Shown here piece by piece: positions 9,192-18,101 of a DNA stretch of 64,000 bases. The translations under genes were made by a program, and so were the position numbers. The stretch spans positions 28,471 through 92,470 of the forward strand of contig CASFID010000017.1 of assembly GCA_949294665.1 (NCBI GenBank). The letters are read 5' to 3'. The DNA comes from an uncultured Eubacteriales bacterium. Its GTDB lineage: Bacteria > Bacillota > Clostridia > Lachnospirales > Lachnospiraceae. The first letter of the stretch is position 1; every line of letters starts with the position of its first letter. The notes under the pieces were generated by a model, which saw only the letters and a program-made list of their open reading frames with translations, was not told the origin of the DNA and ran no database searches.

Positions 9192-9650
9192 ATGCTTATG
9201 GGATTAGCAGAGAAGTTCCGAAACAGCATAAAAGCGCGTATCGCCCTTGTACTTTGTGCAGGGGCGATTGCCGCTGCGGGAGCGCTGTATCTGTATTTTC
9301 ACAACCCGTATTCTTATCCTCTGCCGTGTATCTTTTATTCACTGACAGGGCTGTACTGTCCGGGATGCGGTGCGGGGAGAGCATGCTATTCGCTGCTGCA
9401 TCTCAGATTTGCAGATGCATTCAGCTACAATCCGCTTATGGCGGTCCTTCTGCCGCTTATCGGACTTTACATCGTCGCCCGGGCGCTGGACTGGATGCTC
9501 ACAGGCGGTAATCATGTCGACAGCAAGATCAGTGTAAAGCTGCTTGTGTGGATACTGGTGATAGTGCTTCTATATGGTGTCCTCAGAAATATACCGGTAT
9601 ATCCGTTTACACTGCTTGCCCCGGGAGGACTCCGGCAGCTGCTCGGCTGA
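9192..9650 (+). CDS. DUF2752 membrane protein
   Basis: A 152-residue membrane protein with about three to four hydrophobic helices. The family signature is GLYCPGCGAGRACYSLLHLRF around residues 51-71, with two cysteines in CPGCG. DUF2752 proteins are often encoded beside zinc-ribbon/CD225 proteins, as here. Function is unknown. Confidence 0.85.
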   Translation: MLMGLAEKFRNSIKARIALVLCAGAIAAAGALYLYFHNPYSYPLPCIFYSLTGLYCPGCGAGRACYSLLHLRFADAFSYNPLMAVLLPLIGLYIVARALDWMLTGGNHVDSKISVKLLVWILVIVLLYGVLRNIPVYPFTLLAPGGLRQLLG

Positions 9651-9694
9651 ACCGTGGGGCGGACGATGCGGGATCAGCGCTGGATAAGGAGACG

Positions 9695-9747
9695 AACGCC
9701 TGTATGAACTGTCGTAGAAACAGTTCACGGGCGTTTCTTTTTGTTTT
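9695..9747 (+). terminator. Rho-independent terminator after the DUF2752 gene
   Basis: A long interrupted stem (AACGCC with GGCGTT, then TGAACTG with CAGTTCA) is followed by TCTTTTTGTTTT. It insulates the pyr genes from upstream transcription. Confidence 0.8.
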
Positions 9748-9773
9748 ACTATGGTGTGGACTTATGGTATGAT
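9745..9773 (+). promoter_or_regulatory. Promoter of pyrF-pyrK-pyrD
   Basis: TTTACT (9745-9750), a 17-base spacer and TATGAT (9768-9773), sitting 38 bases before pyrF. I see no PyrR-type anti-terminator leader between it and pyrF. Confidence 0.6.
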
Positions 9774-9811
9774 AAAGGGCAGGGATATTTGAGAAAACGG
9801 AGGAAGAGCAG

Positions 9812-10732
9812 ATGATCAATAAATTAGTGAAAAAGATCAGGAAAACAGGAGCGCCGATCGTAGTAGGACTCGATCCGATGCTGAACTACATTCCTCAGCA
9901 TGTTCAGGACAGGGCGTTTGCAGAATATGGAGAGACACTCGAGGGAGCGGCAGAGGCAATCTGGCAGTTCAATAAGGAGATCGTGGACAAAACATACGAT
10001 CTGATCCCTGCCGTGAAGCCGCAGATCGCCATGTATGAGCAGTTCGGCGTACCGGGTGTTATGGCGTTTAAGAAGACGGTAGACTACTGTAAATCAAAGG
10101 ATCTCGTTGTGATCGGAGATATCAAGCGGGGAGACATCGGTTCTACTTCAGCGGCTTATGCGGCAGGTCACCTCGGCAAAGTACAGGTAGGAGACAAGGA
10201 ATATGTTCCGTTTGATGAGGATTTTGCGACGGTAAATCCTTACCTTGGCTCGGATGGCGTGAATCCGTTTATCAATGTATGCCGGGAGGAAAAGAAAGGC
10301 ATCTTTGTACTTGTCAAGACTTCCAATCCGTCCAGCGGGGAGTTTCAGGACAGGCTGATCGAGGGACGTCCGCTCTACGAGCTGGTGGGAGAGAAAGTGG
10401 CCGAGTGGGGCGCGGCATGTATGGGCGATGAGTACAGTTACGTGGGCGCTGTCGTTGGAGCGACTTACCCGGAGATGGGCAGGATACTCCGAAAGATCAT
10501 GCCGAAAGCGTATATCCTAGTACCGGGATATGGCGCACAGGGGGGACAGGGCAAAGATCTGGTCCATTTCTTCAATGAAGACGGACTTGGAGCTGTCGTT
10601 AATTCTTCCAGAGGCATTATCGCGGCTTACAAGCAGGAAGCTTATGCAAAGTACGGTGCAGAGAACTTCGGCGACGCATCCAGAGCGGCGGTGGAAGCCA
10701 TGATCGCGGACATCAGCGGAGCGCTTGGCTGA
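9812..10732 (+). CDS. pyrF: Orotidine-5'-phosphate decarboxylase (type 2)
   Basis: Converts orotidine monophosphate to UMP, the last step of pyrimidine synthesis. At 306 residues it is of the longer type 2 subfamily. Visible motifs are GLDPML near the N-terminus, KPQIAMYEQFG, and the catalytic DIKRGDIGSTS block with its Asp-Lys-Asp set around residues 104-114. It is the first gene of a pyrF-pyrK-pyrD operon with a 37-base gap to pyrK. A GGAGG-like site precedes the ATG. Confidence 0.97.
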   Translation: MINKLVKKIRKTGAPIVVGLDPMLNYIPQHVQDRAFAEYGETLEGAAEAIWQFNKEIVDKTYDLIPAVKPQIAMYEQFGVPGVMAFKKTVDYCKSKDLVVIGDIKRGDIGSTSAAYAAGHLGKVQVGDKEYVPFDEDFATVNPYLGSDGVNPFINVCREEKKGIFVLVKTSNPSSGEFQDRLIEGRPLYELVGEKVAEWGAACMGDEYSYVGAVVGATYPEMGRILRKIMPKAYILVPGYGAQGGQGKDLVHFFNEDGLGAVVNSSRGIIAAYKQEAYAKYGAENFGDASRAAVEAMIADISGALG

Positions 10733-10769
10733 ACCGCTATAAACAGACAGTTTCAAAAAAGGAGCCATT

Positions 10770-11552
10770 ATGAGTAAAAAAAGGGAAAATGCACTGGTTG
10801 TCTCTCAGGAGGAAATCGCGAAAGATATCTACAGTATGTGGATCGAGACAGCTGCGGCGTCTGAGGCGAAGCCGGGGCAGTTCATTTCAATGTACACGAA
10901 CGACAGCAGCAAGCTTCTTCCCCGTCCGATCAGTATCTGTGAGATCGACAGGGAAGCCGGAAGGCTGCGCGTGGTATACCGCGTCACAGGAAAAAATACA
11001 GGGACAGAAGAGTTTTCACATCTGAAAGCGCAGGACACGATTCCGGTGATCGGACCTCTGGGGAACGGATTCCCCGTAGACAAGGCGAAGGAGAAACGGG
11101 CGTTCCTTATCGGCGGCGGCATCGGTGTGCCTCCGATCCTGGAACTGGCAAAGCAGATGGACTGCAGGAAGAAGCAGATCATTGTGGGATACAGAGACGC
11201 AGAGACATTTCTCCGGGAGGAGTTCGAGCAGAACGGCGAAGTGTTTCTTGCGACGGAAGACGGCAGTGCGGGAACAAAGGGAAATGTGATGGACGCGATC
11301 CGGGAGAATACTCTTGAGGCGGATATCATCTATGCCTGCGGGCCGACGCCGATGCTCCGCGCGGTCAAGGCGTATGCAGAGGAGAACGGAATCGAGTGTT
11401 ATATCTCCCTTGAGGAGCGCATGGCGTGCGGGATCGGCGCCTGTCTGGCGTGTGTGTGCCGGTCAAAAGAGAAAGACAGCCATAGTAATGTAAATAATAA
11501 GAGGATCTGTAAAGACGGTCCGGTATTCCTTTCTGCGGAGGTGGAGATCTGA
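10770..11552 (+). CDS. pyrK: Dihydroorotate dehydrogenase electron transfer subunit
   Basis: An FAD- and [2Fe-2S]-containing subunit that passes electrons from PyrD to NAD+. An FAD-binding barrel (LLPRPISICEID) comes first, then an NAD-binding region (FLIGGGIGVPPILELAK). The C-terminal cluster site is CGIGACLACVC plus a further Cys in RICKDG. Its stop overlaps the pyrD start by one base (TGATG), so the two subunits are translationally coupled. Confidence 0.96.
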   Translation: MSKKRENALVVSQEEIAKDIYSMWIETAAASEAKPGQFISMYTNDSSKLLPRPISICEIDREAGRLRVVYRVTGKNTGTEEFSHLKAQDTIPVIGPLGNGFPVDKAKEKRAFLIGGGIGVPPILELAKQMDCRKKQIIVGYRDAETFLREEFEQNGEVFLATEDGSAGTKGNVMDAIRENTLEADIIYACGPTPMLRAVKAYAEENGIECYISLEERMACGIGACLACVCRSKEKDSHSNVNNKRICKDGPVFLSAEVEI

Positions 11553-12454
11553 TGGATATGAAAGTAAATATCGCCGGCGTGGAGTGGAAGAATCCTGTGA
11601 CGGTGGCTTCCGGTACATTCGGTTCGGGAGAGGAGTTCGCGGATTATGTAGATTTAAACTGCCTGGGCGCGGTGACGACGAAAGGTGTGGCAAACATTCC
11701 CTGGACCGGAAATCCGACTCCGAGAGTCGCGGAGGTCTACGGAGGGATGATGAATGCGGTAGGCCTTCAGAATCCGGGGATCGACGTGTTCTGCGAGAGG
11801 GATATCCCGTTTTTGAGAAAGTATGACACGAAGATCATCGTAAATGTGTGCGGCAAGTCTACGGAGGACTACTGCGAGGTCGTAGAGCGCCTGGCGGACG
11901 AGGACGTGGATATGCTTGAGATCAATATCTCCTGCCCTAATGTCAAAGAGGGGGGCATCGCTTTCGGACAGGATCCGAAAGCGGCCGAGGATATCACAAA
12001 AGCGGTGAAGAAGTACGCAAAGCAGCCGGTGATCATGAAACTGAGTCCGAACGTGACGAGCATTGCCGAGATGGCAAAAGCTGTGGAAGCGGGCGGCGCA
12101 GACGCGGTATCTCTGATCAATACGATCACGGGGATGAAGATAGACATCAACCGCAGGACTTTCGTACTGGCAAACAGGACCGGCGGCGTGTCCGGTCCGG
12201 CGATCCATCCGATCGCGGTGCGCATGGTATACGAGGCGGCGAATGCTGTGAATGTGCCGGTCGTCGGTATGGGAGGCATATCGACAGCAGAGGATGCTAT
12301 AGAGATGATCCTTGCGGGAGCCAGTGCGGTATCTGTCGGAACAGCGAATTTCCATGATCCGGGCGTGACGGTGAAGATCGTGGACGGAATTGAGAAATAT
12401 ATGAAACGGTATGGATTTAAGACGGTCAGCGAGATGATCGGGATCGTGAAATAA
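11552..12454 (+). CDS. pyrD: Dihydroorotate dehydrogenase, class 1B catalytic subunit
   Basis: Oxidises dihydroorotate to orotate using FMN and feeds electrons to PyrK. It is 300 residues long. The class 1 active-site cysteine is in NISCPNVKEGG around residue 130, and the FMN phosphate site is MGGISTAEDAIEMILAGASAVSVGTA. The presence of PyrK makes it NAD-dependent class 1B rather than fumarate-dependent 1A. It is followed by an imperfect hairpin (about 12463-12500) without a strong T-tract, and then by an independent promoter for pyrE. Confidence 0.97.
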   Translation: MDMKVNIAGVEWKNPVTVASGTFGSGEEFADYVDLNCLGAVTTKGVANIPWTGNPTPRVAEVYGGMMNAVGLQNPGIDVFCERDIPFLRKYDTKIIVNVCGKSTEDYCEVVERLADEDVDMLEINISCPNVKEGGIAFGQDPKAAEDITKAVKKYAKQPVIMKLSPNVTSIAEMAKAVEAGGADAVSLINTITGMKIDINRRTFVLANRTGGVSGPAIHPIAVRMVYEAANAVNVPVVGMGGISTAEDAIEMILAGASAVSVGTANFHDPGVTVKIVDGIEKYMKRYGFKTVSEMIGIVK

Positions 12455-12502
12455 TATGATGCGGGAGGAAGGACACTTCATTTTTTGAGGTGTCTTTCTC
12501 AA

Positions 12503-12531
12503 TTGAAAATACTATGGACTTGTGTTAGAAT
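12503..12531 (+). promoter_or_regulatory. Promoter of pyrE
   Basis: TTGAAA (12503-12508), a 17-base spacer and TAGAAT (12526-12531), 46 bases before pyrE. Confidence 0.7.
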
Positions 12532-12576
12532 TGTAAAGAATCAGAGATTACTATATCCTGTACAGGAGGTTATGAT

Positions 12577-13257
12577 ATGGAACAGTACAAGCAGGAATTT
12601 ATACATTTTATGGTAGACAGCGATGTGCTCAAATTCGGAGAATTTACATTAAAGAGCGGCAGGAAATCGCCGTTCTTTATGAATGCAGGAGCATATGTGA
12701 CCGGCTCGCAGCTAAAGAGACTGGGCGAATACTATGCGAAGGCCATCCACGACAGGTACGGGGATGATTTCGACGTCTTGTTCGGACCGGCCTACAAAGG
12801 CATCCCCCTCAGTGTTGTGACTGCCATCGCTTACAGCGAGCTGTATGGCAAGGAAGTGAGGTACTGTTCTGACCGCAAGGAAGAGAAGGATCACGGCGCG
12901 GACAAGGGCAGTTTCCTTGGCAGCAGTCTAAGAGACGGGGACCGGGTGATCATGATCGAAGATGTGACCACATCCGGCAAGTCTATGGAAGAGACGGTGC
13001 CAAAGGTAAGAGGAGCGGCTGACGTGACGATCGTCGGGCTCATCGTATCCCTGGACAGGATGGAAGTGGGAAAAGGCGGCGCAAAATGTGCGCTGGATGA
13101 GATCAGGGAGCTCTACGGATTTGATACGGCGGCGATCGTTACGATGGAGGAAGTGGTCGAATGTCTGTACAATAAAGAATATAACGGAAAAGTTATCATC
13201 GATGATACATTAAAGGCGGCGATCGATACATACTATGAAACATACGGTGCAAAGTAA
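12577..13257 (+). CDS. pyrE: Orotate phosphoribosyltransferase
   Basis: Joins orotate to PRPP to make orotidine monophosphate, the substrate of the nearby PyrF. It has 226 residues. The conserved FTLKSGRKSPFF substrate region, FGPAYKGIPLS loop and PRPP-binding MIEDVTTSGKSM motif are all present. It is expressed from its own promoter and preceded by CAGGAGG. A 49-codon membrane gene follows after 13 bases. Confidence 0.97.
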   Translation: MEQYKQEFIHFMVDSDVLKFGEFTLKSGRKSPFFMNAGAYVTGSQLKRLGEYYAKAIHDRYGDDFDVLFGPAYKGIPLSVVTAIAYSELYGKEVRYCSDRKEEKDHGADKGSFLGSSLRDGDRVIMIEDVTTSGKSMEETVPKVRGAADVTIVGLIVSLDRMEVGKGGAKCALDEIRELYGFDTAAIVTMEEVVECLYNKEYNGKVIIDDTLKAAIDTYYETYGAK

Positions 13258-13270
13258 GGAGGCGCGTGAT

Positions 13271-13420
13271 ATGGAAAAGGCATATACAGCGATGAAAAGC
13301 AGCGGCGCGGGCAATATAGCAGTCGGGATCATTATCCTTGTCGTCGGGATCACGGCGGGAGTCCTTTCCATCGTAAGCGGCGCGAATCTGCTGAAGCATA
13401 AAAAGGAAATAACTTTTTAA
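13271..13420 (+). CDS. Small single-pass membrane protein downstream of pyrE
   Basis: A 49-residue ORF with an AAGGAGG site seven bases before its ATG. It has a polar N-terminus, one glycine-rich membrane helix (IAVGIIILVVGITAGVLSIVSGANLL) and a short basic tail. The strong ribosome site and tight spacing behind pyrE support a real gene. Function unknown; I do not recognise the family. Confidence 0.6.
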   Translation: MEKAYTAMKSSGAGNIAVGIIILVVGITAGVLSIVSGANLLKHKKEITF

Positions 13421-13500
13421 ACAGATATATTATTTGCAACAGCAGCATAAGGGGGCGGCGGAAATGGCCGGTCCCTTTTCAAAGTGTCAGGGGAATCATT

Positions 13501-14043
13501 TTGGGTATCAAGAAGGTGAATGTCATCAGGACTCTCGGTAAAGTCCTGTTTATATTATATGTCGGTTTTCTGATCTATTTTCTGTTCGTGGCAGAGTGGT
13601 ACGGGAGGACAGAGGTTTCGGAGAATTACCGGTATAATCTGGAACTTTTCAAGGAGATCAGGCGTTTTATCACATACAGGGAACAATTGGGTACGTTTAC
13701 GGTGTTTGCCAACCTGTTCGGCAATATACTCATCTTTGTCCCGTATGGTTTTTTTATCTCTATAGCGGGCAGGTCGCGGGGATTTTTTAAAACTTTTTTC
13801 TTCAGCATGGGGCTTAGCCTGTGCGTGGAGACAGTACAGCTCTTTACGAGAGTGGGGAGCTTTGACGTGGACGATATCCTGCTGAACACGATCGGCGGTG
13901 TGGTAGGATATATTTTATTTGCGGTATGCAATGGGATAAGGAGAAAGCATCATGTTCGGAGTCGGAAAGAGTTCTGCGGAGCGTCAGAAGGAAAGAGAGA
14001 GGAAGAAGAGGGGAACGAGGAAATACGGGCAGGCAAATCTTAA
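13501..14043 (+). CDS. VanZ-like family membrane protein
   Basis: A 180-residue membrane protein. Residues 1-140 hold the VanZ-like pattern of helices, with NLFGNILIFVPYGFF and FDVDDILLNTIGGVVGYILF. In resistance clusters VanZ gives low-level teicoplanin tolerance, but chromosomal members have no known role. The start is TTG. The last 30 residues are highly charged and overlap the next gene by 92 bases, so the natural stop may have been lost and the tail acquired by read-through in this frame. Confidence 0.8.
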   Translation: MGIKKVNVIRTLGKVLFILYVGFLIYFLFVAEWYGRTEVSENYRYNLELFKEIRRFITYREQLGTFTVFANLFGNILIFVPYGFFISIAGRSRGFFKTFFFSMGLSLCVETVQLFTRVGSFDVDDILLNTIGGVVGYILFAVCNGIRRKHHVRSRKEFCGASEGKREEEEGNEEIRAGKS

Positions 14044-14323
14044 GCATTCCCGTAAGGGGATTGCGTCCTGTTTCAGCGGATTTGCAGGGCTGCTCATCCT
14101 TCTCTGGTGTATTCTCTATGCATTTATGGAGCGGGGAAACGCCCACGGGATCATCGGCGGACTTGCGATCGTATCGCTGTTCCTCTCTGTCAACGGAGTG
14201 CGTCTTGCGATCCGTGGCTTCTATGAGCGGGAACGCAGATATCTGACGTGTAAGATCGGGCTTCCGGTCAGTTTCGTATCAGTGATTTTTTTTCTCGCGA
14301 TATTCATAGGCGGCTTAAGTTGA
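13952..14323 (+). CDS. Uncharacterised membrane protein (DUF6142-like)
   Basis: A protein of 123 residues. The first 35 are strongly basic and charged, followed by three hydrophobic segments. It resembles the small Lachnospiraceae family that I associate with DUF6142, but I cannot confirm this. The start at 13952 is set by AAGGAG eight bases upstream, inside the tail of the VanZ-like gene. The M29-like gene follows after 19 bases, so the three are probably one transcript. Confidence 0.7.
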   Translation: MFGVGKSSAERQKERERKKRGTRKYGQANLKHSRKGIASCFSGFAGLLILLWCILYAFMERGNAHGIIGGLAIVSLFLSVNGVRLAIRGFYERERRYLTCKIGLPVSFVSVIFFLAIFIGGLS

Positions 14324-14342
14324 ATAAAGGAGGTCTTATCAG

Positions 14343-16454
14343 ATGAATATAAGAGAGATACAGGCAGAAAAGAACGCGCAGTATGAAGAACGCCATGCTC
14401 TGGCAGTAGGCAGGCTCCGGGGGATCGTCTCAGAGGAGACGGTGCCGGAACGGTTTCTGGCTTATTTCCAGGATGTGGCGATCTTTTTATTAGAACTTGA
14501 GAATGTCAGGCGGAAAGTGGAAAGCGGCGAGTGGGAGAGATACAGTGTTGAGGAGATGAAGAGTCTGAACGAGATCCTCTACCGTGATGTTATGGAAGAG
14601 CAGTACGTCAGGAGCTTTGCCAATCCTGCGTATGCGGCGGAAAGATTCGGACTGGAAATGGGGCGGCTCCTCAGTATGCTCTATGCGGAGATGCGCTCCG
14701 GCATTCCGTACTGTTTTGAAAATCACACGGACTATCTGACGATACTTTTTGAACTGTTTATCGAGGTATACAATGCGTTTGAAAGTGCATGCCGGCAGGA
14801 GAAAGATATGCCCGGAGGAGAGGAAGGACCCGGGGCCGGCGCGGTCCGGGATATCCTCTACTGGTATGCCAGCGATTACTGTGACGTCTTTCTGGCGGAC
14901 CGCATCCTCGAACAGATCGATCCTGAATACTCCTTTGCGGTGGATATCATAGAGCACGAGGACCTTGACAGCGACCGCTATCTGTACCGGTTCGGGGAAT
15001 ACATCACGGAGAATGAACTGGGTACCGCCCGGCATCTCAGGACGCTTCCGGAGGAGACGCTGCGCAAGATGGCGGATGTGTACACGGAAGGGTACCGCAT
15101 CGGATTTATCAATACGGGCAAGGATCTGTCGAAGAAATCAGTAGTCAACATCCGTTATACTCTGGGATTCGAGAAAGTCATCCGTATTGCCATGGAGAAC
15201 TTCCGTAAAATGGGGCTTGAGCCTGTCATTTACCGCGCTGCTTCTGGAATTGTCACAAAGCGGGAACACCATAAGATCGGATATCACGGGGCTGTCGCCA
15301 ACTGGCAGTACGAGTATGACCATCGCCAGGATCAGGCGCTTATCATGGACAAACGTTATATCGAGCGGCGGCTTGAGGTGATGCGGACCGTTTATGAACA
15401 GCACAGGGATCAGGCGGCGCAGTTTGCAGGTCCGGCGGTCATGGAGACCTTCGGGGAGAAGCCGTTCTCGCCCGGGACAGTGCCGGAAGCCCCCCGCTAT
15501 GACGAAGAGCAGAAAGAACTTGCGGTCAGCTACGACAGCCGTTCGGGACAACTTACCAATGAATATATCAAGGGGGAGGAGCGCAGTTTTACCATCGTCG
15601 CATATCCGGTACCGGAGATCGGAGAGGATTATCCCGAGATATTTAACGAAGTGATCCGCATCAATACACTGGACGCCGGCCTCTATGAAAATGTGCAGCA
15701 GACGATGATCGACGCTCTGGATCAGGGCGACTATGTCCATGTGACGGGAAAAGGAGATAACCGGACGGATATTCGGGTGAAGCTGTACCGTCTGAACAAT
15801 CCTGAGAGAGAGACGGTCTTCGAGAACTGCGTGGCGGACGTCAACATCCCGGTGGGAGAAGTGTTCACATCTCCCGTGCTTGAGGGGACAAATGGGACTC
15901 TCCATGTAAGCCGCGTTTATCTGGAAGGGCTTGAGTATAGAGATCTGGAGCTGATTTTTAAAGACGGCATGATCGCAGACTATCGCTGCGGAAATTTTGA
16001 CGATACGGAGGAAGGCCGAAGATATATAGCAGACAATGTATTAAAAGGGCACAGAACGCTGCCTCTCGGGGAGTTTGCCATCGGCACGAACACAACCGCC
16101 TATGTTGTGGGCAAAAAGTACGGCATTGAAGACAAACTGCCCATACTCATTGCCGAGAAGACGGGACCGCATTTTGCAGTGGGAGATACCTGCTACTCGC
16201 TAAGTGAGGATATCCGGGTGTATAATCCGAACGGCAAGGAGATCGTGGCGAAAGAGAACTCTGTCTCAGCCAGACGAAGAGAGGATATGTCGAGGGCCTA
16301 TTTTCACTGTCATACAGATATAACCATACCTTATGAAGAGTTAGAAGAAATATGTGTAGTGACAAAAGAAGGGAAACACATTATACTATTAAAAGACGGT
16401 AGATTCGTTCTGCCGGGAACGGAAATCCTGAACGAGCCGTTCCGTGAATTATGA
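14343..16454 (+). CDS. M29-like aminopeptidase with a long N-terminal extension
   Basis: A 703-residue protein. About 370 N-terminal residues are helical and unfamiliar. The C-terminal half resembles M29 (AmpS/aminopeptidase T) peptidases, with candidate metal ligands in the expected order: Glu in VGEVFTSP, Glu in LGEFAIGTN, His in GPHFAVGDTCYS and the His-His-Asp set in AYFHCHTDITIPYEE. Ordinary M29 enzymes are about 370-410 residues, so this is nearly twice the usual length. It probably trims peptides in the cytosol, but activity is not certain. A perfect AAAGGAGG site precedes the ATG. purE follows. Confidence 0.7.
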   Translation: MNIREIQAEKNAQYEERHALAVGRLRGIVSEETVPERFLAYFQDVAIFLLELENVRRKVESGEWERYSVEEMKSLNEILYRDVMEEQYVRSFANPAYAAERFGLEMGRLLSMLYAEMRSGIPYCFENHTDYLTILFELFIEVYNAFESACRQEKDMPGGEEGPGAGAVRDILYWYASDYCDVFLADRILEQIDPEYSFAVDIIEHEDLDSDRYLYRFGEYITENELGTARHLRTLPEETLRKMADVYTEGYRIGFINTGKDLSKKSVVNIRYTLGFEKVIRIAMENFRKMGLEPVIYRAASGIVTKREHHKIGYHGAVANWQYEYDHRQDQALIMDKRYIERRLEVMRTVYEQHRDQAAQFAGPAVMETFGEKPFSPGTVPEAPRYDEEQKELAVSYDSRSGQLTNEYIKGEERSFTIVAYPVPEIGEDYPEIFNEVIRINTLDAGLYENVQQTMIDALDQGDYVHVTGKGDNRTDIRVKLYRLNNPERETVFENCVADVNIPVGEVFTSPVLEGTNGTLHVSRVYLEGLEYRDLELIFKDGMIADYRCGNFDDTEEGRRYIADNVLKGHRTLPLGEFAIGTNTTAYVVGKKYGIEDKLPILIAEKTGPHFAVGDTCYSLSEDIRVYNPNGKEIVAKENSVSARRREDMSRAYFHCHTDITIPYEELEEICVVTKEGKHIILLKDGRFVLPGTEILNEPFREL

Positions 16455-16518
16455 TTCGACCGCGGATGTATGCGGTCTGAGACGCGAAAAACAAATGCAG
16501 GATCAAGGAGGAGCAAAG

Positions 16519-17031
16519 ATGCCAAGAGCAGCAATCGTAATGGGCAGTGATTCAGACCTGAAAGTCATGAGCAAGGCTGCGTCAATGCTTGAAAAACTGG
16601 GAATCGACTATGAAATGACGATTATTTCGGCGCACAGGATGCCGGAGACATTTTTTGAATGGGCGAAGGGCGCCGAGGACAGAGGAGTCAAAGTGATCAT
16701 TGCAGGAGCAGGGATGGCTGCCCACCTTCCGGGAATGTGCGCGGCGCTTTTCCCCATGCCGGTGATCGGCGTGCCGATGTCCGGCAAGAATCTTGACGGT
16801 ATGGACGCGCTTTATTCAATCGTGCAGATGCCGCCGGGAATTCCGGTAGCAACAGTTGCCATCGACGGAGGCATGAATGCGGCGATCCTCGCGGCGAAGA
16901 TTCTCGCTGTGTCTGATCCGGCGCTTCTTCAGAAACTTAAAGACTACTCCGAAGAGATGAAGGCGGGCGTCCAGGCAAAAGCGGACAAGCTGCATGAGAT
17001 CGGATACGAGGCTTATCTGAACGAGAAATAA
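16519..17031 (+). CDS. purE: N5-carboxyaminoimidazole ribonucleotide mutase
   Basis: Rearranges N5-CAIR to CAIR in purine synthesis. It has 170 residues, the class I length. Motifs GSDSDLKVM, SAHRMPE and AGMAAHLPGM line the active site. ATG 16519 is chosen because AAGGAGGAG lies just upstream; the open frame reaches further back without a start context. A GACCGC/GCGGTC hairpin lies upstream, but I see no purine riboswitch aptamer. It begins the purE-purM-purN-purD operon. Confidence 0.96.
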   Translation: MPRAAIVMGSDSDLKVMSKAASMLEKLGIDYEMTIISAHRMPETFFEWAKGAEDRGVKVIIAGAGMAAHLPGMCAALFPMPVIGVPMSGKNLDGMDALYSIVQMPPGIPVATVAIDGGMNAAILAAKILAVSDPALLQKLKDYSEEMKAGVQAKADKLHEIGYEAYLNEK

Positions 17032-17075
17032 GTGAGCACGCTCAGACATGATCACAGTAGATAGGAGATTAAAGC

Positions 17076-18101
17076 ATGGATTATAAAAAAGCAGGCGTTG
17101 ATATCGAAGCCGGTTACAGATCAGTGGAACTGATGAAAGAGCATGTGAAGAAGACTATGCGCCCCGAGGTGCTCGGCGGCCTTGGCGGATTTTCAGGCGC
17201 TTTTTCGCTTGCCGGCATCAAAAAGATGGAAGAACCGGTGCTTCTGTCCGGCACGGACGGATGTGGGACGAAAGTGAAACTTGCCATGATCCTTGATAAG
17301 CATGACACCATAGGGATCGACGCAGTTGCGATGTGCGTCAATGACATCGCATGCGCGGGAGGGGAGCCTCTTTTCTTTCTGGATTACATTGCATGCGGCA
17401 GAAACGAGCCGGAGAAGATCGCGGATATCGTAAAAGGCGTGTCGGAGGGCTGTATTCAGGCAGGAGCGGCTCTGATCGGCGGAGAGACCGCCGAGCATCC
17501 GGGACTTATGGCGCCGGACGAGTATGATCTTGCCGGTTTCGCAGTAGGCGTCTGCGACAGAAAAGATATGATCACGGGTGAGACTCTCAAACCGGGAGAC
17601 GTGCTTATCGGCATGGCTTCCACCGGCATACACAGCAATGGTTATTCTCTTGTGAGACAGGTATTCAGCATGAAGCGTGAAGCGCTGGATACATATTATG
17701 AGAGTCTTGGGTGTACTCTGGGAGAGGCGCTCCTTACACCGACAAGGATCTATGTAAAAGCGTTAAAGAGCATCTGTAAGGCCGGTGTGACGGTTAAGGC
17801 GTGCAGCCATATAACAGGCGGCGGCTTCTATGAGAATGTGCCCCGTATGTTAAAAGACGGCACAAGAGCAGTGATCCGCAAAGGAAGCTATCCGATCCCG
17901 CCGATCTTTGACATGCTTTCCGTAGACGGCGATATAGAAGAACAGATGATGTACAATACATTCAATATGGGACTCGGCATGATCGTGGCCGTCGACGAGG
18001 CGGATGTGGACCGGACGATGGAAGCGATCCGTGCTGCCGGGGATACTCCGTATGTGGCGGGAAGTATTGAGGCAGGAGACAAAGGAGTAGAGTTATGCTA
18101 G
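17076..18101 (+). CDS. purM: Phosphoribosylformylglycinamidine cyclo-ligase
   Basis: An ATP-dependent enzyme that closes the imidazole ring to give AIR. Its 341 residues match the family. The N-terminal GVDIEAGYRSVELMK region, DGCGTKVKLA and GGETAEHPG are conserved. It overlaps the purN start by seven bases, indicating coupled translation. Confidence 0.97.
   Translation: MDYKKAGVDIEAGYRSVELMKEHVKKTMRPEVLGGLGGFSGAFSLAGIKKMEEPVLLSGTDGCGTKVKLAMILDKHDTIGIDAVAMCVNDIACAGGEPLFFLDYIACGRNEPEKIADIVKGVSEGCIQAGAALIGGETAEHPGLMAPDEYDLAGFAVGVCDRKDMITGETLKPGDVLIGMASTGIHSNGYSLVRQVFSMKREALDTYYESLGCTLGEALLTPTRIYVKALKSICKAGVTVKACSHITGGGFYENVPRMLKDGTRAVIRKGSYPIPPIFDMLSVDGDIEEQMMYNTFNMGLGMIVAVDEADVDRTMEAIRAAGDTPYVAGSIEAGDKGVELC

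Noticed and set aside
11654-12502. Minus-strand frame opposite pyrD
   Set aside because: Shadow of a certain gene, His/Arg-rich and without motifs.
16455-16518. Purine riboswitch before purE
   Set aside because: Only about 65 bases are available and they hold a single GACCGC/GCGGTC hairpin; no purine aptamer core is visible.
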